From NCBI GenBank assembly GCA_016719615.1, contig JADJYQ010000011.1, forward strand, positions 1-22,540: 22,540 nt of DNA, given 5' to 3'. The stretch's first letter is position 1, and the number at the start of each line of letters is the position of its first letter. The notes beneath the pieces are model-generated. The model did not search any database and had not been told where the DNA came from. It was given only the letters and a program-made list of their open reading frames with translations. A program made the translations under genes and the position numbers. The stretch comes from Saprospiraceae bacterium. GTDB lineage: Bacteria > Bacteroidota > Bacteroidia > Chitinophagales > Saprospiraceae. Shown here in pieces: positions 11,312-20,732 of this stretch.

Positions 11312-13953
11312 ATGAAAATGACTTCTTTTTTAAGCATCTGTTTTTCAACAATTATTTCTTTGTTTGATATAAGTTTGGCTTTATGCTCAAAAAAGGAGTC
11401 TCAATATATCGGACAAAAGCAAAATGTCAAATCAGTTATTTTACCCCTATTGGGTAAGAATCAAAATGTATATGCCATCATCACGGGAATCTCAAATTAC
11501 TAATCTCCTAAAATTCCCGATTTGGAATATGCGACAAAGATGCTCAAAAATTTGCTGAATGGCTGAGTTCCGAAAGCGGTGGAAATGTACCGGAGGAGAA
11601 TATAAAATTGTTGATGAATGAAAAATGCAACTTTGATAAGTTTTGCTGATGCTTTAGCAGTTGCAGGATTCAATCAAAGAAGGCGAAGTCGCATTGATTT
11701 ATTTTTCAGGACATGGGGATATGGAGACCAAAACATTTTCAAAGTTTGGGTATCTGCTCTGTTACGATTCCCCTCCTCATAATTATAAAGTGGGAGCCTA
11801 TGCTGTCCAGTTTTTGCAGGATATTGTTTCTACGATTGCTAGCAGAAATGCAAAAATAATTATGATCTCCGATGCTTGTCATTCCGGAAAGCTGGCAGGA
11901 AATGCCATTGGTGGTACGCAGGCAACTGCAGAAATGCTCATCCAAAAATTGGCAAATGAAATAAAACTCATGTCCTGTCAACCTCATGAGACTTCAATAG
12001 AGGGACAACAATGGGGAGGAGGCCGAGGCGTATTTTCTTACTTTTTGGAGAAAGCTTTAAATGGTTTTGCAGATTTTAATAATGATCATATTATTAGTCT
12101 CGCAGAATTGAATTTATATCTGACAAGCAAAATCCCGGAGGAGATTTTTCCAAGGTCGCAAACACCTATCGTTGAAGGTGATCAAAGAATATTGCTTGCT
12201 CGTGTTGATTCTTTGAAAATGGCCAAAGCCAAATCGGAGGAAAATACACTTGTACAAACAAAATAAACTTTCAATCGGATAAAGGATTCGGCAACGAAAG
12301 TGTTTTCGTTCAGGATAGTTTGCTTCAAAAATGGAATACCATTTTAACGGGCTCTGGATAGTTCCTGGTTGATGGAACCAAAGGAGTATTGCGCAAATGA
12401 CCTTTATTTGAAGTTCGAACAACTCATTAAACAAGGACCATTACTTACAAAATATCGCAACAGATTGCTCTATGCTCTGCATGACGAAATCCAACAAGCC
12501 ATCAATTCATTGCTTGAGACGGAACCTGTCATTTTATTTCAATGGAATGCAAGGCCAGAACGATTTGTTTTGTTTCCGGCGTATATAAAAAGAATTATTG
12601 AATTATTGGGCCCAAAACATAACTTATATCCCTCTTTGTTAGCTAAGCAGTTGTATTTTGAAGCCTATCTCAAAAAGCAGTATGAGTTTAATTTAGAAGA
12701 TGATCCTCTTCGGAGAAAACAGATTCAAAATCAAACTTTATCCATTTTGCTCAAGGCATTTCAGTTAGACAGTAGTGCTGCTTTTATAACTCAGGCGATT
12801 GCTGATTTATATTTGATGAACAATCCGGCTCAAACCGACTCTATGTTGTTCTGGACAGAGCTAACCATTCAGCGGTCACCAACCTGGATTGTGCCTTATA
12901 TTAACCTTTCACTGGAGTTTCAAACGATGCAATCTGGTTTTAAAAATGCAAATATATGGTTAAACAAGGCATTAGGATTTGATTCAACATCTGTCATTCT
13001 TTTAGAGCGATTGGTATGTTAAAACAAAGAAAATAAAACAGATGAGACTATTGAAATCTGTAATAAAATTATTGCTCTTATCCTCAGATTCCAAATGGTT
13101 ATTATACTTTATCTGTAACCTATGCATTCAAGCGTGAATTTGAAAAAATGAAATCGAACTTCGAAAAACTGTTGGAATATAATTTTGATGAATTTCACTT
13201 GGAGCCCTATTATCTATCCGATAGGAGATCGGATTACTATATCCCTGTTTTTCAAAAAAAACTTGAGAGGCCAGGAGTACCGAAGTGGATGAAATTTATG
13301 TACGCAGTCAATCTTGCAATGACTCATTATACCTTGGGTCAGTATAATGAAGCTTTAAAATATAGCGGATTAGCTGAATCCTGGAATGCACAGCCCTGGT
13401 ATCTTACTGAGGCTAAATTAATAGAAGGTAAAGTATTTCTGGAAAGAGGGAATCTTGCTAAAGCGGAAGAAATTTTTAAAGCATTAAAAAAATAGATCCG
13501 GCAAATCCTAATTATCCTAAAGCCAACGCATGGTTAGCTGTAATGGAATCAGAAAAGGGCATTTTCAATGGCCGATTCGCTTTTAAAGTAGCTATAAATA
13601 CATGGCTGGGTAGTGCGTGGGATGATTTTATATTACAAGAAGAATGTCATTATTTATATGGTCGTTTTCTATTAGATTAAAGTCACTACGCAGAAGCCCG
13701 AAAAATGTTTTAAAGTCCAATGAACTTTCTTTTCAACGCGGCTACATGGGCTGGTATGGTTTGGCTTGCCTGGAGGCAAAACTAAAAAATAGGGAAAAGG
13801 CACTGGAATTTTTTTGAAAAGGCACTGGATTGTTACTACCCAAGATCCGAGTCGATTTATAAGGAGCCCTTGTTTAAAAAGTTGAAGAAGACTAAAGAAT
13901 TTAAGATGTTGATGGAGAAACATTTTGCGGCGAGTAGCCGATTAGTTAAATAA
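11312..13953 (+). CDS. Exported caspase-TPR protein, copy 3 (in-frame stop and frameshifts)
   Basis: This is the third tandem paralogue. ATG 11312 begins a basic then hydrophobic leader. The caspase-like domain has YFSGHGD (His codon 11712-11714) and SDACHSGK (Cys codon 11877-11879), SCQPHETSIEGQQWGGGRG and an EF-hand-like loop (12072-12107). The linker with LHDEIQQAINSLL covers 12453-12680, followed by TPR-like helices and a tail with IYKEPLFKKLKKTKEFK ending near MEKHFAAS. A TAA at 11501-11503 interrupts ITGISNY/SPKIPDLEYA with the same frame on both sides. Copy 2 has Gln there, so this is a substitution and not an indel. Frame changes also occur near 11533, 11630, 11660, 12262, 12365, 13015, 13490, 13670 and 13815. 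The combination makes this the copy most likely to be a true pseudogene, though the catalytic motifs are intact. Its 3' end overlaps the DUF5615 gene on the other strand. Confidence 0.8.
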
Positions 13954-14277
13954 ACTCAAGGTGTTCATTGAAATCTTCTGCTGTCAATGTAAAATAGATA
14001 AGATGTATTTTACTCAAAATTTCACGCATCGTTTTTTAGGATGAATATAAATAACTCCTGAATGCGAAATGCCTTTTTTATGAAGTATTAAAAAATCTGT
14101 ATCATGAGTAATAATAACCCGATATTGTTTTTTTGCAAATTCAATTTGTTCAAGATCCGACTTAGAAATCATGCCAGCTTCCCAACAACTTATAATATCA
14201 ATCCCCCGATTTCTTATCCCATGAACAATGCCATGAGAAATATTTTCATCGGCATAAATTTTAATAGAGGGGTTCAA
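13946..14277 (-). CDS. DUF5615 PIN-like toxin candidate (frameshift near the 3' end)
   Basis: DUF5615 proteins are small PIN-like putative nucleases usually paired with a DUF433 antitoxin. The N-terminus IKIYADENISHGI carries the early acidic Asp-Glu-Asn, then ISCWEAGMISKSDLEQIEFA, and VIITHDTDFLIL holds the typical Thr-His/Arg-Asp-Thr-Asp-Phe core. These are the expected acidic residues of the fold. Read literally the gene stops at 14014 after KKRCVKF, in an A6 run on the coding strand. One extra base there continues to TMREILSKIHLIYFTLTAED and stops at 13946-13948, giving 110 residues, the usual family length. Its ATG lies 9 bp after the DUF433 stop, so the two form one operon. The restored end overlaps the end of caspase copy 3 by 8 bp, tail to tail. 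No activity is shown. Confidence 0.78.
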
Positions 14278-14286
14278 AACCTCGGG

Positions 14287-14574
14287 TTATATTTTTGATT
14301 TTATTTGTTTTTTCATTGTCTCAATCAAATCTTCATCATGCATAATAAGATCATCGATCAAGGATTTATTCTCAAAATAAAAAGACAAAGCAGCATGAAT
14401 TTCTGCAAGGTTCAGTCTGTATTCATTGGCAATTTGATCAAGGCTCATACCCTTAATTTCACTCCAAATAACTATGTCTTTAACTTTAATCCTATGTCCG
14501 ATAATATACGGTTCATTAAGAGTCATATCATTCTGGTCAAAATGGATATATTGTTTTAAAATAGAATTACTCAT
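14287..14574 (-). CDS. DUF433 antitoxin-like DNA-binding protein
   Basis: This 95-residue protein is one of the few undamaged genes in the window. DUF433 proteins are small putative antitoxins with a MerR/VapB-like helix-turn-helix. The family pattern is clear: PYIIGHRIKVKDIVIW near residue 23, then IKGMSLDQIANEYRLNLAEI, which is the helix-turn-helix, then HAALSFYFENKSLID. The charged C-terminal tail (HDEDLIETMKKQIKSK) probably contacts the partner. It lies directly upstream of the DUF5615 gene. Autoregulation by the pair is usual for such modules, but no operator was identified here. Confidence 0.85.
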   Translation of the reverse strand: MSNSILKQYIHFDQNDMTLNEPYIIGHRIKVKDIVIWSEIKGMSLDQIANEYRLNLAEIHAALSFYFENKSLIDDLIMHDEDLIETMKKQIKSKI

Positions 14575-14601
14575 TAAATATAAATTATATCACGATTCAT
14601 G

Positions 14602-14609
14602 CAAAGATA
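14602..14609 (-). promoter_or_regulatory. Candidate -7 promoter element of the DUF433/DUF5615 operon
   Basis: On the minus strand this reads TATCTTTG, an exact match to the Bacteroidota TAnnTTTG consensus, ending 28 bp before the DUF433 ATG. No clear TTTG was found about 20 bp upstream. The element sits at the start of the divergent amidohydrolase region, so the two transcription units may share regulatory sequence. Confidence 0.4.
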
Positions 14610-14661
14610 TATGAATTTAAGCGAAGTTATTAAAAAGGTGGACAGATTTGTATTTCAACGA

Positions 14662-15562
14662 ATGAATGTAAAGATTGCAATGGTTTTCATTTTAGGATTT
14701 ATGCATTTCATTCCAGTTAACATTTTAGTTTCCCAAAGGAAGGCATTGCATTTTCAAGGGCATTTAATCCAAGTGGTGAAATTATATATGATGCACTCAT
14801 TAAAATTCAGGCCAACAAAATTCTAAGTGTTGAGAACTATTCTGAACATTCCATTCAGGGATTTGATTATGTAGATTTGCGTCCTCTCAATGCAATTCCT
14901 GGTTTAATCGATGTACACACGCATGTTACTTATTATTGGGATAAAACGCTGGGCACCAATCCATGGGCAGATGCTGATAAACTTACTGCACCTGTCATTG
15001 TTTTTCTTTGCGCAAGAAAATGCCTGCAAGAGATGCTATAAAAGCAGGCGCGCATTCCATTGAACATGCAACCGATCTTACAAAATCTGATTTTGAACTC
15101 ATGTTACAACATGGAACCTATTATGTTCCGACCGTAGATCATAACAGATACTACATTGATCACGCACATGAATACGGATACAATCATACTGTGATAGAAA
15201 ATTTGAAGGAGTACATCCATCGGAATTTAGAGACTTTAAAACTGGCCATCCAATGAACGTTCCCATTGATGGGTTCTGATGCTGTTTTACTGGTTTCGGA
15301 CAGAATACACGCGAATTGGAGTGGTTTGTAAAAGCCGGAATGACACCACTACAGGCTTTGAAACTGCAACGGTGAATGCCGCAAAACTTCTCGAAAAGAA
15401 TCTGAATTGGGCAGTTTATCACCGGGTTTCAGGGCTGATATGGTTGCCATTGAAGGAGATCCTTTCAAAGATATTCAAGCAGTGATAAAGGGAGTGAAAT
15501 GGGTTATGAAAGATGGGGAAGCGATCATCGACAAAAGATCAAGCCATATTTTGAAGAGATAA
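14662..15562 (+). pseudogene. Secreted amidohydrolase with probable internal deletion
   Basis: This is a metal-dependent amidohydrolase of the imidazolonepropionase/prolidase-like group, probably acting outside the cytoplasm. ATG 14662 gives the signal peptide MNVKIAMVFILGFMHF ending near NILVSQ; an in-frame ATG at 14599 is a longer alternative. A frame change near 14737 restores EGIAFSRAFNPSGEIIYDAL, then the metal site IPGLIDVHTHV (about 14897-14926). After FAQENA (about 15010-15022) the protein jumps to ARDAIKAGAHSIEHATDL. In relatives about 130-150 residues, including TGVTTVRD and a metal-ligand segment, lie between these motifs. Further frame changes near 15255-15290 and 15365-15420 restore MGSDAV, FGQNTRELEWFVKAGMTP and GFRADMVAIEGDP. 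As written it could not form a complete active site. An assembly collapse is the alternative to true decay. Confidence 0.75.
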
Positions 15563-15566
15563 ACTG

Positions 15567-15715
15567 ATGTGTAAGAGTAGATTTTTATCAGCCTTTTTAC
15601 CCAGGTTGTAAAGATTGCATTTACCTTGGTAAGTATTATGTGCGGATCGCCGAACAATGTAAGCATTCTGGATTTGAAGTAAATCTTCATCTTTCCTGCA
15701 AGACACACCAAGTCT
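15567..15715 (+). CDS. Possible tiny Cys-rich protein (needs one frame correction)
   Basis: A possible short gene begins at ATG 15567, four bases after the amidohydrolase stop. Removing one T from the T5 run near 15582 gives about 50 residues, with GCKDCIYLGKYYVRIAEQC followed by HLSCK. The spacing of four Cys residues resembles a small metal-binding or disulphide-bonded peptide. Without the correction the frame stops after 14 residues. The end is uncertain, because the corrected frame runs into the terminator hairpin unless a second shift is allowed. I recognise no family, and this could be chance or remnant sequence. Confidence 0.22.
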
Positions 15716-15730
15716 TAAAAATAAAAAAAG

Positions 15731-15757
15731 GAGACGACATTTGTTGTCTCTTTTTTT
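15731..15757 (+). terminator. Rho-independent terminator, possibly bidirectional
   Basis: The stem GAGACGAC / GTTGTCTC has eight pairs including one G-T, with a four-base loop ATTT, followed by seven T. A run of seven A precedes the stem, so it could also work on the minus strand. It closes the amidohydrolase unit and separates it from the T9SS cargo gene. Confidence 0.8.
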
Positions 15758-15793
15758 ATTGGTGTAATATGATCTAAAAGCAGAATTTTCGAA

Positions 15794-15819
15794 TTTGCCT
15801 GATTTAATGCTTATCTTTA
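15794..15819 (+). promoter_or_regulatory. Weak promoter candidate for the T9SS cargo gene
   Basis: TTTG at 15794-15797 and TATCTTTA at 15812-15819 resemble Bacteroidota -33 and -7 elements. The -7 has one mismatch and the spacing of 14 is shorter than usual. The gene's ATG follows 28 bp later, after the terminator at 15731-15757, so a promoter is expected in this interval. Confidence 0.28.
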
Positions 15820-15847
15820 GTATTTATGACTCACAAATAATTCAGGT

Positions 15848-18800
15848 ATGAAAACATTTACACCTTCGTTTTTTTCTGTTTTAGATCAAGTAGAATAACA
15901 TTCGTAATTTTTATATTATTTGTTTGCGTTCCTATTAAAAGTTCAGCGCAATTTCAAAAAATATTTTGGAAGCAACTTGAATAATTCATTTTCTAAAGTA
16001 ATAGCGGATGGCAGTGAATATTATGTCTTAGGTCTGGATCAGCTAACGGCCGGCTCCTTCCTCAGTGCTTCCATTACTCGGCTCGCTGTAGATGGATCAC
16101 TGCTTTGGACCAGAAGTTTAGATATAACGTCGCAATGGAATGATGCTATTCGCATACAGCCATCAGGTGACTTATTAGTTGTTGGTCATTCTACTCCATT
16201 AAATAATAGCCTTGGTAAAAGCATTATGGGAAGAATTGATGCATCAGGTAACTTTGCTTGGGTCAAAGAATACGATGCACCTGAAAGAGATTATTTTCTA
16301 AAAATTATTGAAAACCCAATTCCTCATAATCCTGCATTTCCATATTATGTCTTAGGCGGCCAAAAGAAATTTCCAGGATTATCAGGCACCTGGGATGATG
16401 TTGTTTTATTAAATATGAATGCAAACGGGAATTTCAACTGGAATGAATTTATGTTAGCACTGATGATGATGAATTTTTAAGAGATTTGGAAGCTTTGCCG
16501 AATGGGAATATGATTCTTTCAGGGAGCCGATTAAATACACTGAATGATCACTCCGGCATTATGTATATGACCAAAAATGATGGAAAAATAATCGCAGGAA
16601 AGATTGCAAATTGGATGAACTATCCTTGATATGGTACAGGAAGGAATTAGTGGTGGATTTTACACAGCATCAAATAGTGAAGTGGGTCAGGCACCTTTTT
16701 TTTCAAAATTTGATCAAAATCTTAATCAATTGTGGCAAGTTCAAATTCCAAAACTCATTTCCTTATCACAAGTTTGGGTCGCCGCTCCGGGTATTATTTA
16801 TGCCACGGGTATTGGATCATTCGGATCAGCAACCCGTTCAGTTATTCTGAAATTTATAGATAACTTACCTAATTCCCCAACATTAGTTTCAATAAATATT
16901 TAATTCCGGTTCCAACTATTTTGGCGGAACAACTTCATTATTACCCGGCAACAATATTGTATTTGCAGATGGAAGAATTATGGCTCCAGGGATTTGGTGG
17001 TCTTATGCTCTTTCCATAAGCGATCTTGAGCTTAACACATGTATGGTATTACAGGATACTGTTACTTTGGTTCCTACGAATTTAGCGCCCAGTAATTATA
17101 AATTTTACATGGACAGTGTAGCTAAATCCTATCATTGGTGCGAATCTTTCCAGTAAGTTAGTCTTCTGGGAGGACGGTGATTTTTGTATCGATTGTTGTG
17201 CAAATTCACTCGCATTTTCTACGCTTATTAATCAGGGATTTACAGTCGTTCAATCGAATTGTAAGTTTACCGCAACTGCACCACAATTTGATTCATGTTA
17301 TCTCTTTAGTACACCGCCTTCCTTAGATGGGGCCAATGCACCTCAAGTGATCACGAATCCTGCTGGCTCATGGTCATATACATTTACAACAAGCGGCACC
17401 CATCAACTTTGTGTCAATGTGGTTGATGAATGCAAGAATAAAAAATGTGTACGACCGTAAATGTAAATTGCGACACTTTGTTTATGCGGTCCATTTGATT
17501 TGCCAATACAGCATTGGTGCGCGGACCTCTTATTCCATATGCTTGCGGGGATACCTTATTTGTGCCGGCATCTACCGCAATCGTACCTATTCGATTTTTT
17601 ATCTTCATTAAAATGCCTGGGATCTAATTGCCCTCAGCCAACAGTTGATTTGATGCTGACCGGACCGCCTGGATTTATTCCAATTTCAATTCCAGTTACT
17701 CAAGCCAACCGGGATTTTATTTTGCCTTTTTAGAACTCAAGTTTTTCAATAGCTGGATTATATACATTAACTATCAATGGACATTGTGGAGCCTATTTGT
17801 CCTTGTACTATTTATTTTATGGCAGACGGACATGATTGTTGTTCCAATCAATTTGATTTTGAATTGAGCATTTCAAATGCGGTAAGTATTACGGTTGATA
17901 ATGTTAAATGTAAAGCCACCCTCAACATCGCTAACCTTCCAAAATGTGATTCCATTGGTCCGATTTTTGGGAGAGTGCGCTTACTACAGAATTCCGACAG
18001 CTAGCATGCCAATGCATAGCTATTCGGGAAACGAACGTATATACATTCATGGACCGCAACAGAATATGATTACAGCGTAATGCCGCCTGTCAAATGTTTT
18101 GATAAGGTATGCCGGGATTCTATGAAGTTGGTTTGTGATACTTGTATGTGCAAATCATTTTCTCCAATAACTTTTCTTAATCCAAATTGGCCTGGTGCTC
18201 TATTTGCTGGGAATTGTGGCGGCCCTTCTGTGAAATTGCCTTGTATAAAGCCAGGACAATATTTTACTGTTCAGGGCAATCTAAATTGCAATGCTATAAA
18301 CTGTAATGAGATTCCATACAATGGAATATCGTGCAATCAAATTCGGGACAAATTGCATCATTGGGAAATGTTCCACTTTATGCTCAACAGCCGAACGCAA
18401 GCGGACATTTCGATATTCTGCTTAATACACTTTGGTTTAATGCGGGAGTACAATATACATTAAATGTAAGTGACAATGCGGAAGTAATAAGTGTAACTGC
18501 AAAATAAACTTTTCATTTGATGAATGCCCCTGTCCATGTGATTCCATTACAAGATGTTATTCAGGGGTTTTATGTAAGTGGTAATAAAATGAGTTGCAAC
18601 AGAACACTTAAACCAAAAGCGCTTTTGTCCAAATGATAAAGTTACATGGGTTGTAACTCCGGCAATGACGCCAACACCTGTCCCATCCATTGGCAATAAT
18701 AGTCAGCTTATTCAATTTAGTAATCCTGGAATTTTTAACGTGTGCATGTTTGTCACTCGAATCGATCCTGTTAAATTGGATACATGCCGGGAATTCTATT

Positions 18801-19649
18801 GCAGAAAAGTAACGATCAATTGCTTCCTAATCCATCTCTTCGTTTATGAGCCAAATGCAATTAAAAATGGTGACTTCACTTCTAGGAAGGGTCGAAGGAC
18901 ATATGGGCAAGAACAATGAAGCCAAAATTGATGATTGGAAATTATTTCCAAATACCGGGGATGGTTTGGTTTTTGTGACGGACAGTTTGGGTGCTTCTGA
19001 TGATGGCCAGGTTTTATTGATTGGAAATAAAAATAATTTTGTTGAATTTGGCAGCAAGTAAACTTACTAGAGAACAATTTTATCAATATTGGATTTGATT
19101 TATTAGATTATCAGAGAAAACACTACGATCTTATAAGGCCAAACATTGTATTTCGATTACAAAATGATTCTACATTAAATCCGAGTAGTTCTACAGAAGT
19201 ATTCAGAAAAGTATATAAGGATCAACTAGCAGCATTTGGTTACTTACGGTTTGATACTACATTAATTTTTCAACATAATCCTGAATTGAAATACCTGGTG
19301 ATTTGTCTTCAAAATCAAAGTGATTCGTGATGTCTGTTATAGGTCTGGATAATATTGAGATTTGTACATCTAAAGTTCCGCTATCAAGCTATTCAGAACA
19401 ACTTGAAAATTCGCATCTATCCAAATCCAAGCTAATGGCAATTTTACTATTGAATTGCGGCATTCAGCAATTACTGGAATGAAATTCCGCATCATAGATT
19501 TAACTGGAAGAAATGTTTTTGAACAACAAGTAATTGCGGGCAATCCAATACAAAATATTAATGCAAGCTCATTAAGATCAGGATTTTATTTTTTAAAATT
19601 AATTTCTGATGAGAAGGTCATTGCCATCGAAAAATTAATAAAGGAATAA
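15848..19649 (+). CDS. Large Cys-rich extracellular protein with T9SS C-terminal sorting domain (frameshifted)
   Basis: ATG 15848 starts a basic leader; after frame correction ITFVIFILFVCVPIKSSAQ forms a signal peptide (about 15890-15950). The first third (about 15960-16900) is a repeated beta-rich region with units such as ITRLAVDGSLLWTRSLD and GRIDASGNFAWVKEYD, the style of delta-60/propeller repeats in Bacteroidota surface proteins. The middle (about 17170-18830) holds PKD-like, Cys-rich modules, with GSWSYTFTTSGTHQLCVNV the clearest. NGDFTSG followed by IDDWKLFPNTGDGLVFVTDS (about 18870-18980) looks like a carbohydrate-binding-type beta domain. The C-terminus has IYPNPS, NGNFTIEL, FRIIDLTGRNVFE and SGFYFLKLISDEK with final KLIKE, the standard T9SS type A sorting tail (about 19410-19649). 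It is therefore exported through the outer membrane and surface-attached or released. Many frame changes are present. About 1,265 residues; function unknown, adhesion or matrix role inferred. Confidence 0.85.
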
Positions 19650-20079
19650 ATCCAAATTTGGAATATAATCCATTTTTATAGAGATTTGCTTTCAAGTTAA
19701 ATTAATAAATTAGAACATGATTGGGGTGCGAATACCTGGAGATAATAGCCTTTAGAGGAATTCGTAAATTTAAAACCATATGAAATATTATAATCCCAGA
19801 ATTGTTATTCAGGCTTAAATAGCCTTGCAATGTATAGTATCCAACAACTGTAAATTGGATATTTATGGATATGTAATTAGTTGAGGGTGATTTTGAGCCA
19901 ATGATTGATTTAAGAATATATTTGTCCCGGGTTACAATAAATGCCAATTTTATCAAAAAATAATTAAAATAAAAATGATAACAAATTGCTGCATTGGGTA
20001 CTAATATATGATCAGAATGTAAATCTGATAGCTTTTTATTTATTAACGATTATTTTTAAATTTTTAAATTATTTTACAA
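19650..20079. other. 430-bp AT-rich stretch without a convincing gene
   Basis: No supported gene is seen on the plus strand. A minus-strand open frame of 84 codons (19702-19956) exists, but its translation has no recognised motif, no leader and no upstream promoter match, and it may be chance in AT-rich DNA. The right part contains a weak terminator-like hairpin (listed separately) and the upstream region of the small secreted protein. Confidence 0.35.
20011..20035 (+). terminator. Weak hairpin terminator candidate
   Basis: ATCAGA and TCTGAT form a six-pair stem with a seven-base loop, followed by AGC and five T. It lies about 360 bp after the T9SS cargo gene, so it would end a long 3' untranslated region. 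The stem is AT-rich and weak. Confidence 0.3.
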
Positions 20080-20464
20080 ATGAAAAACATGTATTATTTT
20101 CTTTTTTTCTTTCTTTTTTAGGATTTAGCCAATCTTACGCTCAAAGTTGAAGCTACAGAAACGGGTGGTAATCAAAGGTCTGAATCGGTAGGTATTAAAT
20201 TAAATTTAAGAAAATCCGCTGCCGCACCATCGATTATTCAAACTGAGGATTTGAGAAGTTTGAGCCGCACTGGTTTAACATTCCAACGGGTTGACGCTGA
20301 TGATAAAGTTGTTGCAAGAGGTGAGAGACGCGTAAATACAACGAGAAGGATGGTACCGTAGACGTTGATTTGCTTGGATTGCCGGATGCGCCAAAGGAAG
20401 AAATTATCGGATGAGAGTTACTCGTGCTGATAAAGCAGTCGTTACAAATGTTGATTTGAAGTAA
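20080..20464 (+). CDS. Small secreted protein of unknown function (frameshifted)
   Basis: ATG 20080 starts a hydrophobic leader MKNMYYFLFFF, which after a correction in the T-run near 20118 continues LGFSQSYAQ, a signal peptide. The mature part, read in the frame starting VEATETGGNQRSESVGIKL (about 20148), is polar and charged, with RVDADDKVVARGERRVN, then NEKDGTVDVDLLGLPDAP after another shift near 20340, and RVTRADKAVVTNVDLK at the end. Another change is needed near 20410. Stop is TAA 20462-20464; about 127 residues. The alternation of short polar and aliphatic residues suggests a small beta-rich domain. I recognise no family. It is flanked by terminator candidates on both sides, so it is probably transcribed alone. 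Confidence 0.55.
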
Positions 20465-20504
20465 TTACCCAAGTTTTTAAAATACTGAAGAACAGATCTA
20501 ATAA

Positions 20505-20535
20505 GGGGGGCCACAAAAGTGGCCTCTTTTTTATT
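20505..20535 (+). terminator. Rho-independent terminator of the small secreted protein gene
   Basis: GGCCAC (20509-20514) and GTGGCC (20519-20524) form a perfect six-pair GC-rich stem with an AAAA loop, followed by TC and a six-T run. It lies 40 bp after the stop codon of the small gene and is one of the two clearest terminators in the window. Confidence 0.85.
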
Positions 20536-20640
20536 TGAAAAACAATTCATTTTAATTTTATAAAAGGGGCGTCAAAGCATGATGAAGGTTTGGTTGTAAA
20601 GGTAGTCGGGGGGGCCAAAAAAATATCTAACGATTAAGTA

Positions 20641-20672
20641 TTGCAAAAGATCAAAGGTTTCTGATATATTTA
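20641..20672 (+). promoter_or_regulatory. Weak promoter candidate for caspase copy 4
   Basis: TTG at 20641-20643 and TATATTTA at 20665-20672 are 21 bases apart and resemble Bacteroidota -33 and -7 elements, with one mismatch in the -7. The region lies between a strong terminator and the start of copy 4, so a promoter is expected here. Confidence 0.25.
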
Positions 20673-20732
20673 CAGCAGGTTTTACAGGTCAGTTTAAATT
20701 CAATAAAGGGTTATGCTATTCTCTCTTATAAA

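Noticed and set aside
5812..13953. A CRISPR-linked TPR-CHAT (craspase-like) or gasdermin-type defence system
   Set aside because: The proteins have secretion signals, and there is no repeat array, Cas gene or gasdermin-like small protein beside them. The domain order is caspase first, TPR after, unlike the TPR-CHAT protein.
15475..15711. 78-codon minus-strand open frame over the amidohydrolase end
   Set aside because: The plus strand carries the amidohydrolase C-terminal motif GFRADMVAIEGDP here; the minus frame has no motif or start context.
19702..19956. 84-codon minus-strand open frame between the T9SS cargo and the small secreted protein
   Set aside because: No leader, motif or promoter match; open frames of this size are expected by chance in such AT-rich DNA. 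It cannot be fully excluded.
20505..20620. Repeated GGGGGGCCA string (near 20505 and 20608) as a mobile-element end or attachment site
   Set aside because: Only about nine bases are shared, the first copy is part of a terminator stem, and no transposase, integrase or target duplication is seen.
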